Source of the DNA: Synchiropus splendidus
Lineage: Eukaryota; Chordata; Actinopteri; Syngnathiformes; Callionymidae
Assembly (NCBI RefSeq): GCF_027744825.2
Contig: NC_071343.1
Span: 17,294,366 to 17,358,365 of the forward strand
DNA length: 64,000 bases
Direction of reading: 5' to 3'
Within the stretch, counting starts at the first letter, position 1. Each line of letters opens with the position of its first letter. This document shows, piece by piece, positions 55,781-64,000 of this stretch. The notes below the pieces were generated by a model. It had not been told where the DNA came from, ran no database searches, and was given only the letters and a program-made list of their open reading frames with translations. Both the position numbers and the translations under genes were made by a program.

Positions 55781-57580
55781 CCCTCTGTTCACCAACTTCC
55801 CCGTCTGGCCGGCCCTGAGCCATTCGACTCCTTTCAACCACAGCTACTATCCTGTGACTGTGGCAGCGGCTGTAAGAGGCTGCTGCGTGGTCCATGACTA
55901 CCACACTCTCCAATAATATGGCCTACTACAATAACTGCTTTCTGCACCATATATATGCAAAATATATTGAAGAATAGAAGTTTATATCAATCCCTCATTA
56001 AACCTACAAGAACAACTCTGCCTGTCAACATGATCAGAGGGATCAAAAAAGAACAGAGAGGAGAATAAATGTCACAATATCTGTGTCTTTTCAGTGCATT
56101 TTATTTTACCATAAAGATTTGGGTGTTTTGTAATGAAGTCCATTTTAATCTCCAGAGTCCTGTAAGTAAGCTTACGTTAAGTGAGGACTGTTAGACACAA
56201 TAAGGAGCACAAATGCTAATGGCTTTAGGAATCTTTTGACTATATCATTACACTTCTTAGTGTGTTGATTCTAAATGTGTCCCCTTTTACTTGTTCATCT
56301 TTCGAAATGCTGCTTTTGGCCTCCACATTACCATCTTGGAAGTGAACTCTCAGCTTTGCAAGAAAGAGATGGTGTGCCTTCCAGGAGCTTCCTTTTCATT
56401 GCCACTTGCTCCTGTCTTTATGTACCTTCTGTGGGTAAGCGTGGTCGAAAGTAGTCCTGGTTTGATCATTTCATTTGATCACGTTTCATGCCTGCCACAC
56501 TTGAGAACTTGAATATCCTAACTTCCTGTTGGAATATCAACAAGATGGTTCAAAGCCTTACACCCACGATGGGCCTACAGCCGATAACAAATCACTCTTG
56601 TCCATGTTCGTCTGAGAAGAGCATGAAATCACCAGCTTCCATGTCTTCTGGCACTTTAGTAGATCTTCATGTTCTTGGCTTGTACTTCAAGTGAGTCAAT
56701 TGAGTTTTCAATTCTGATCCAACCGTTGTTGTTTGTGAATACATTGGTGTTGACACAAACCTTACACTTATCTTATTTCATTTTCCTTTCCCTTCTTTTC
56801 AGAATTTTTTAGCTTCGCAATTTCCTCTTGTGGACTTGATCTGACAGTGTAGTCAAACCCTCTATTTTCACCATGATGGACTTCATTATCAATGGTTTCT
56901 TGCGACAGACTTTCGTGCGGGACTGTGTCCTTTCTGGCGGGGGGCGATGCGATTGACTTTTAGGAGCTTATTCAGCACAATTTTGATGACTGAAAAATCA
57001 AATATATATAGATTTTTCTTTTTTTTTTTCAAGCAAATATGATCTTGTCAATACTTCAGTCCTTTGATGTCAGAAAGAGGAAGTAACAATTGAGTCCATT
57101 TCTGAAAATGGTGATGAATTCCATTGTGTTATTGTCACTTAATCCCATTTTTTTTTTGGTGTTAACATCACCAGAAAAAAGTAGAAAGGGTTCCTTTTAT
57201 CAACGGTATTATGTTTTAGTCATAATGGTCAAATGTGTCTAGAACCGCAATCTGGATCGATTAAACTATTTTGTCCTGGTAGGATCAGACATCCATATTA
57301 AGATCTTGCTAATCACTTTTGTAGCTTCCCCAGAGATTCCAAGCATGTCCAACTCAGCAAGAACGGAATTAAATTGGGTTGAAAAATGTCTCCACACAGC
57401 GACGTGACACATCCATGTATATAATCCTTTAATGCCGGCTGGGACACGGTTTCAGCAGCCCACGACCCTGAGCTGTGTGTTTCAGGAAGATGAATGAATG
57501 AATGCTCCAGTACGGCACAGAATTCAAACACAGTTTTCATAAAATACAGTCATCGCGCTGCGTGGACAGAAAAGGGAAGG
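55781..57580. other. intergenic, nothing recognised
   Basis: About 1.8 kb. Frames at 56291-56694 have no support. Confidence 0.4.
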
Positions 57581-57652
57581 ATGAAATGCCTGAGATGTGG
57601 TGGTTTATTCGTCTTGCTTTGCTGCTGTGCCATGGCACTTGTTCATACTGAG
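57581..57652 (+). CDS. candidate signal-peptide exon (weak)
   Basis: ATG at 57581 opens MKCLRCGGLFVLLCCCAMAL, then VHTE, and stops at a donor-like GAG|GTGCGT after 24 codons in phase 0. The hydrophobic run and the small residues near its end look like a secretory leader. No following exon was recognised and no upstream promoter evidence exists; chance is the main alternative. Confidence 0.18.
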
Positions 57653-58440
57653 GTGCGTCTGGCTCATTCTGCTGCTTTTATTCACTTAAAGGTTCTGTGA
57701 TTTGGGAAAGCCATCACGAGAAGCAGCTAGCTGCTTCAATGTCACAGTAATATCCGGCACCGACAAAAGATGACGCTCATGAAAGCAATGGAAATATATT
57801 GGTTCACCTTAGCGAAGGTCTGCCGCGCATTCCGTAACCAGAGAACCGTTGTCTGCAATATTTGCACATACAGTCAACAGAAAACAATACACTTTCCACT
57901 GTGGAGACAGCCATTTAATACAGATGAATGCAATTGTTCGGCTATATACGCGTCAGACAAGATGGCCTCAAAACGACAGAAAACCCAAGGCGAACTTCAG
58001 GAAACATTGAATGCAGATGATTTCCACAATACTTCGTCTCTCAGAATTTCCTGTCAGAGGTTGCCACAAGCAAACTTCACTAGATCGTCTTCCACAAGTC
58101 AAAACTGTCTTGTTCAATCCTACTTTATCACTATTATAACGGTAACAGTAGAGTTTCCTTTTAGCTTGGCTTCGAAAGCATCCAAAATAAATAACACAAA
58201 AATAAACCAACATTAGAACGCATACTTTTTTTCATTGATTTTGGAGACAATGCAGAGAACATAAGCCATCCTCCTCGCTCACTATTATAAGTTTGTCATG
58301 TGTGTCTCAGCATTCCAGTTACACGTGGGTGATGTCACACTTCGGTCCGTGTGAACACACACTCTGTTTGGAGGATGGCTTGAAATTAACTTGACCACTT
58401 ATAACTGCAAACATTTGTACTCGGCTGAAGGCCCTGTAAC
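57653..58440. other. intergenic, nothing recognised
   Basis: About 790 bp. The plus frame at 57770-58216 (148 codons) has no recognisable domain and a biased, non-genic composition. Confidence 0.4.
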
Positions 58441-58678
58441 TTGTGATGATAGATGAAGCATCTTGAAACAGTACTGCAGTGTTGATAAAACGTCATTCTA
58501 ATTTTCAAAGGCCACTAGATGCCGCTCTTGGTTTACAAATGATGTGAGGTTTTTAGTTAATTAGTTGTTCAACTGCAAACATTTTACAGCAGATAGTGCC
58601 ATCTGGTGGCCAGTGAAAACGAGGACACTGTATCAACCTCTAAACACTTCAATATGAAACCTCCTCCAACCATCACTA
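58441..58678. mobile_element. hAT-like MITE copy, full length
   Basis: Starts TTGTGATGATAGATGAAGC and ends CAACCATCACTA. Contains CCACTAGATGCCGCTC at 58512-58527 and GTGCCATCTGGTGGCC at 58596-58611, again an opposed CTCF-like pair. No clean 8-bp duplication. Confidence 0.78.
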
Positions 58679-61395
58679 CCCATCTTGAGCGCCCCTACTA
58701 TTTATAGTAAGAAAGACTGTGCAAAATGTTGAGCAAAGATGGTTGATTCTTGAAACAAAATGCAGAAAAAAGCCACTTGTATTTGGAGGAAGAAGTGGAA
58801 GGAACCGTCGGAATAATAGAAGGGCAGAAGACGACAAGTTTACGAGTCAAATGTTGGATAAGCTGTTTGTTTATTCCATCAATAAATGCAAAGGAACTAC
58901 AGAACTTGAAAAATAATGCATGAAACATCGTCATAATATACAGTAAAGCTAGAGGATACAGTGCAAAAGAAGGGAGGAACCTTCATCGATCAGAAACATA
59001 AAATGGTAATTTGGCAGGAGTTATACAATAGATCTTGGTGCCCATGATTATGTTCATGCTACTACACCACTTCTTCTGATCATGGTATTACACTAGGGAA
59101 AATATGCATTTATTTATAGGAGTCTGATTCATTGATCATATGAAGCATCGACTGAGATGAGCCACCACCACCAACAGCAGATGAATTGGAGCAGTTTCAT
59201 TACCGGTCGTCTTGAAAGCGTGCTACCGAAGGGCCTCTTGACTTCAAGTTCCTCATAACAAACTCAGTTTGCATTTTAAAGTCAAGTGGCTGGAAATTTT
59301 GCGCAGCAAAGCAGCAGAAAACGCTTGAGAGCCAAGAGACTTCACCTCAAGCCAGTGAGACTTACTGGTGTGAAGCAGATGAAGAGAAGGTCGACCTGAA
59401 CAAGCCACGGTGTTTTGAATTGCAGATACGGCGTTCAAAACCATATCGATCCCATCGACGCCCTCTGATCCCAGAGTCCTTTTATTTTTGTCCTCTGTGT
59501 CCCTCTGATCACCTCTGCGCAGCGCTTTCTCATTTTTTTTGTACAATAAAGTTGATAGATTTGATGGTCATTCATCACGGAGGTGACTGCCTAATGCGAC
59601 CAGCGGCTGGTAGCGACTTTTAATCATCGTCTTACGGATGAGGCAAGTGCTACATTATCCAATCTCAGGCCACATCTTGCCGAGCATGAAATGTTATTAA
59701 AAAGTTGCAAAGCTGGTGGATTGTGCGACTTTTCTAACTTCAGAGTGGCTCTCGCGTTCGAACTTTTGAAGCGGGATATCTGAGGGCGCAATTAAAAAAG
59801 GCTGTTTCCTCGTCGCTGAATTTCCTACAACCTCCAAAATCAACCGAGCTACTGAGCTCATATATCAGCACACTGGCTCTGAAATGGAACTTATATTACC
59901 CGAACTCCGAGTGTATTATCATTCGAGCAATATACTGCAATCATAAAACCCAGAAGGTGTAACAAGTTCGTCTCTCTTCCATTGTCGCATGTTCTGATGA
60001 CTATCTTTCAAGCCGAAACGTAAGTCATACTCACAACTTTGGAAGTGACACACCTATAAAGCAATATTCATGAAAAAGGATTTTCTTCAGAACACAAGCT
60101 TCCAACTTTTCCTTTTTGCTTATAGTTGTCTTCCTTCTCATCATCATCCTCCCCAGTCACATCCAACAATTTCATGTCCTCTTCTATCCAATGACTGGAT
60201 GTCTTCTTCTTGTCCTTTTACCTATTGCCTCCATTTAAAACCGTAGTCCAACAGGTTCCATGCCTCTCCTCTTCACGCGCCTGCCCTCTCTGACTTTATC
60301 TCCAAATACAGGATGCTCATTTGAGGATATGATTCTTGTCGTTGGGTCACAGCTGTGACGGTTTTAGGAGGTGCGTGTAGGGAGGCAAACAGGCTCGGAA
60401 CAATAAGATTATCTGCCAGCAGAAAGACAAAAGGAGGAACCAAGGGCGTCACCAAACTGGCAGAGAAAAGCACAAACCGAGTGGTGGAACAAAAACGTAA
60501 AACAGCGAGAAACAGCAGGACTATCAAAATATAAGGTAAAAAAAAAAGAAATAGATAGTGGTCAACACACATCAAAATAATAATACAATTTCAAAAATAA
60601 AAATAGAAAAGAAGACTGCATGGGTGGAACAGAAACTAAAGAATCACAGCAAACAAAGCAAGCAGGTGGAGCTCTGACTCTGAAAAAGGAAGAAGCAGAG
60701 AGTTTGGCAGTTAGAACCTGCTCAAAAATAAATACTACAAAAAGCTGTAGACAAATCAGTGCAGAGCATATGAGCAGGTGGTCTTGATGGCCAGAATCTC
60801 ATCCAGGTGTGAGTTATTAACAGGTCAAGCTCAGGGGGGCAAAAGGAAGCTAAAATTCTAAATTGTTAAAATAAACCACTCATACTCGATCAATGAACAA
60901 TATGTCGGTGATCTGGAGCTGGTGTTACTGTAGTAAATATTATGCTTTTGCCACCTATATTCATTGTTTACACAGGGACTTCCAGGGATAGACCCACAGT
61001 GGTGCTCCTTTTCCCTGAATTCATAAAGTCTTGAGTGAAAAAAAAAGGTATTGTGGTATGTGACAGGGCTTGTTTGAATTGTTTGCCAGTCAGTGCAGCC
61101 CTCCCACTCTGAAGAGTCCGGCATCATCAGACAGGTAAGAACAGTGATCCCCATTAACTACAGTAGAACAATGGTGACTTTTTTTTTGGATATTTTTGGA
61201 TAGTAGAAAGTAGAGTAAGTGAACTTCGTATTTTTAGTTTGAGGTTTGAGACGTTCCACTGCAATGTTCATTGCACTGTTCCACTGTACAATTCAACATA
61301 AACAAGCTTTGTCAAAAAGTGATGTTGATAGATGTGGACATATTTCTCTCACAATAGATTGTTTTATTGTTATTTAATAATAATTATAATAACAG
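58679..61395. other. intergenic, nothing recognised
   Basis: About 2.7 kb. A purine-rich stretch at 60400-60720 gives long frames on the other strand that resemble no protein. Confidence 0.4.
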
Positions 61396-61640
61396 GCCAC
61401 ATGTTTAGTGGTTAGCACAGTAAGGTCTTATTCCCAGCTCGGACTGGTGGCCTGTCTCCATGGAGTTTGCATGCTCTCCGGTCTCCCTGTGTGTGCATGG
61501 GTTTTCTCCGGTTTCCTCCCACAATCCAAAGACATGCTCTGTAAGATTGCCTGTGTGTGTGTGAATTGTTTGTGTGTCCAGCGATGGATGGCGACCTGTC
61601 CAGGGTGCATTCCTGCCTGTCTCCAAATGAAAAGCTCCAG
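61396..61640 (+). mobile_element. tRNA-derived SINE, Mermaid/DANA-like
   Basis: Contains GTGGTTAGCACAGTAAGGTC (box A/B-type head), ATGGAGTTTGCATGCTCTCC, GGTTTTCTCCGGTTTCCTCC, CACAATCCAAAGACATGCTC and GATGGATGGCGACCTGTCCA. This order is the teleost Mermaid/DANA/V-SINE layout. Confidence 0.65.
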
Positions 61641-64000
61641 CACTTCCCGCAAACCTGACCAGGACTTTTGTGCAAGACAACATGATAGCGTGGTTCTGAG
61701 ATATCCTGCTCTCTGAGAGACAGTTTGATCTTTGATGTATCATGCATTAAATAAGTTGATAAATTATTCCTGACAAGTCCGAACACTGCCAATGAATATA
61801 TATTTCCTCAATAAACTGGCGTTGGATTGAGAGAAAATGAACCTGTTTCGGAAATTCTTTGGTTTCAAGAAGTGTAAATTAGGTTTAAAAGAAAATATAT
61901 AAACAACGTAAGTCAGTATAAAGAGCATGTTTCTTGTAAACAACCAAGGAAAAGCCAACTGGTCATACTCTCCTGAATCGTGACGAATCTGAATCGTGAC
62001 GTGAATAATCGTGTCAGGCATCATTGAAATGGAGGCGCTTTATTCTGTTCTTATACATAAGCAAATGTCTAGAGTATATAAGAAACATGTACAAGTGAAG
62101 TGAATTGTAAAGTCAGCTCATGCCCAGACCTCTGGAAAAGCCCGTGGGCCAGTGACTTGCAAGTCTCTGTTCCTTTCCTCGAACACATATCACAACAAGT
62201 CTTCCTCAGTGAGTTCATCGGTTCGTGTGCGGGCTACAGCTGACAGCTGACCTCTGCCGCTCAGCAAGCTGACCTATGGAACACAATGCACAGCGAAGGT
62301 AACTGCAACAACATCCACATTATTTCCACAAACAGCACTGAATGGTGTCGTGAAATCGATCACGCATTCATTTTGATGCCCAGCTGTTAAGTCATGTGAC
62401 GCCATTCGGTCCGTATCATTTACAGCTCTAAATTGAATGGTTCTGAAAGGGTGAAACCTTTTTTTGGTTCAGTGTCTTTTAGTGTCGTAAGCTCGTGCTA
62501 AAGTGAGTTAAAGCAGCTGGTGTTTGTTGAAAGCATCTCGACAATAATCCCAGCTTCCTTTGTGCACGTTGCTCTCATTTTAAAATCCACATTTATTTCG
62601 CAGAACTTGACATATTGCAATATTCATAGCCCACAATTAAACAAAGCTGTGCCTCATTTTGGTTTTCACGGCTGGCAGATGATCTGCATATAAATATTTC
62701 CTTCTAAAACATGTTATGACAGTGGAGCAGCTTTGTAACAACGACTCTTTACGCTGTTTGTGTTTTTGTCTGGCTTCACTGCATGCACTCCAGATGCGTT
62801 GTCCACAGGTGTGTGCGTGGGTACTGGTGAAATGTGCCCTGTGATGGACAGGCGACCTGTCTGGCACGTAGCTCAGCTGTGGGAATTTAACGTTTCTTTC
62901 GAAGCTTGCTTTAGGTGCCTGTTTCCAAGTCACAGTAGATACCACTCAAACACAAGGCAATGACACGTTACTTTTGGTGTCTGACCTGGAATAAAAACAC
63001 CACCGGATTTTGGAGAAATAAAATGAAAAACATCTCAATATAGTTCTACTGTTGACATCAGAGTTGAGACTTACTGCGACTTAGTGTAGCATTCCACATG
63101 CCCTGGGCTTTTATAAGTATACTGTATATTCTATTGCTCATGGGCTCAGACTGGCTACAGCTTCCATTCTCCAATAATTCTCAAGTTGGCCAAATGAGTT
63201 GTTTCAGTCCTTTGAAGTCATGTTATCTTTGCAGGGGAAACATGGATGAAGTTTATTTGAGCTTGAGTTAGGAAAATCAGAGTCGCTGGCACAATCTTCA
63301 CGAGAGGATGTGCCCATCTCTGGTGAGCTGTAGAGGTTGTATACGTGGACCTTGTGTCTTTTCTCACACATCTGGACCACTGAAAACCTTTCCTTTGTAG
63401 AATCCTTGGTGCGACCATGACTTACCAAAACATCTAAGGTGAATTGGAGACCCTTGTTGTTGCTGCGATGAAGTGGCATCCTCATTTTCAGAAGTCAGAA
63501 GACATCATGTGACTGAAAGTTCCCTCCTGACCAATCACAGAAGAGTGGGCGTGGTTGGGAAGAATGAGATCTTTTCCCCCACAAAACAGTGGGCGGGGCT
63601 TATGCACATTTCAAAATATACATTTGTAAAATAGAATATTCATGTTTTTGTGCAAACATAAACATACTGCTGTGTTGAGTGGTATAGGTATTTTGCTCCC
63701 TTTTGAAATAGAGAAACACAAACTCCACAACATACTGCAAGTGGCAGGTTTGTGGGAAGCAAAACAATATAGCAGAACAAAATAGCAGAAATGCTTCCTG
63801 TTGTCTGTCTACAGCAGCGCTGTCTGAGAGACAAGTCTGGGGGATGATGGGGGATCAACACCAATTTTACATTGAGGCCGCTGGGATCGACAACAAACTC
63901 CATCGTGGCAAGGCTCCAGCTGTTGCCAGAAATGCTCCTGTTGGACCTGTCTGTCGTGGTTGTCACATGTTTGTGTAATGCAGCAGTAGTGTTGTACACC
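61641..64000. other. right-edge intergenic region
   Basis: About 2.4 kb. A short relic of the same SINE 3' part (CCCTGTGATGGACAGGCGAC) lies at 62838-62857. The minus frames at 63485-63204 and 63999-63640 are open but unrecognised. Confidence 0.45.

Noticed and set aside
57770..58216. 148-codon plus-strand frame
   Set aside because: No domain, no signal or splice context, and an equally open frame on the other strand.
63204..63485. 93-codon minus-strand frame ending with a Ser-rich tail
   Set aside because: Looks protein-like at first sight, but has no upstream acceptor or recognisable family; an internal GTAAGT is not enough.
63640..63999. 119-codon minus-strand frame at the right edge
   Set aside because: No recognised family; composition and stop pattern fit chance, and the edge prevents testing.

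Overview
This is vertebrate nuclear DNA, almost certainly from a ray-finned (percomorph-type) teleost. Coding exons are short and flanked by GT/AG splice sites, introns are large, no operons or ribosome binding sites are seen, and the repeats are of fish type: (CA)n-linked interspersed repeats, hAT and mariner MITEs, solo LTRs, a Mermaid/DANA-like SINE and a Rex1/L2-type LINE remnant. Most long open frames in the window are chance frames or lie inside repeats.

Two genes are well supported. On the minus strand, twelve coding exons between 12786 and 1746 splice in frame into the first 553 codons of PARP4 (vault poly(ADP-ribose) polymerase family): BRCT domain, WGR-like segment, helical PARP regulatory domain and most of the ADP-ribosyltransferase fold. 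The gene runs off the left edge just before the codon for the third catalytic residue. On the plus strand, five coding exons between 22508 and 28466 make a complete 327-residue D-2-hydroxyacid dehydrogenase of the glyoxylate/hydroxypyruvate reductase (GRHPR) family, with the nucleotide-binding glycines and the Arg-Glu-His catalytic set intact. The two genes diverge from a roughly 9.7 kb intergenic stretch (12789-22504).

From 28467 to the right end (about 35.5 kb) I find no gene I can name. There is one plausible membrane-anchor first exon on the minus strand (43085-42882) and one weaker signal-peptide-like exon on the plus strand (57581-57652). The rest is repeats and unique sequence without recognisable coding content.

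The most striking feature is a short non-autonomous hAT-like element present in about 16 copies across the window (TIR close to TAGTGATGGGTAGATGAGG, 8-bp target duplications, often palindromic). Many copies carry one or two inward-facing matches to the CTCF core motif, such as CCACTAGATGGCGCTCT on one arm and GTGCCATCTGGTGGCC on the other. A lineage-specific MITE that spreads paired, oppositely oriented CTCF-like sites would be a genuine regulatory novelty. Other mobile DNA includes two solo LTRs with 5-bp duplications and a diverged third, two Tigger/mariner-type MITEs, several other hAT elements, a degenerate Ty3/Gypsy gag remnant and three tandem ~220-bp units in the first coding intron of the GRHPR-like gene.
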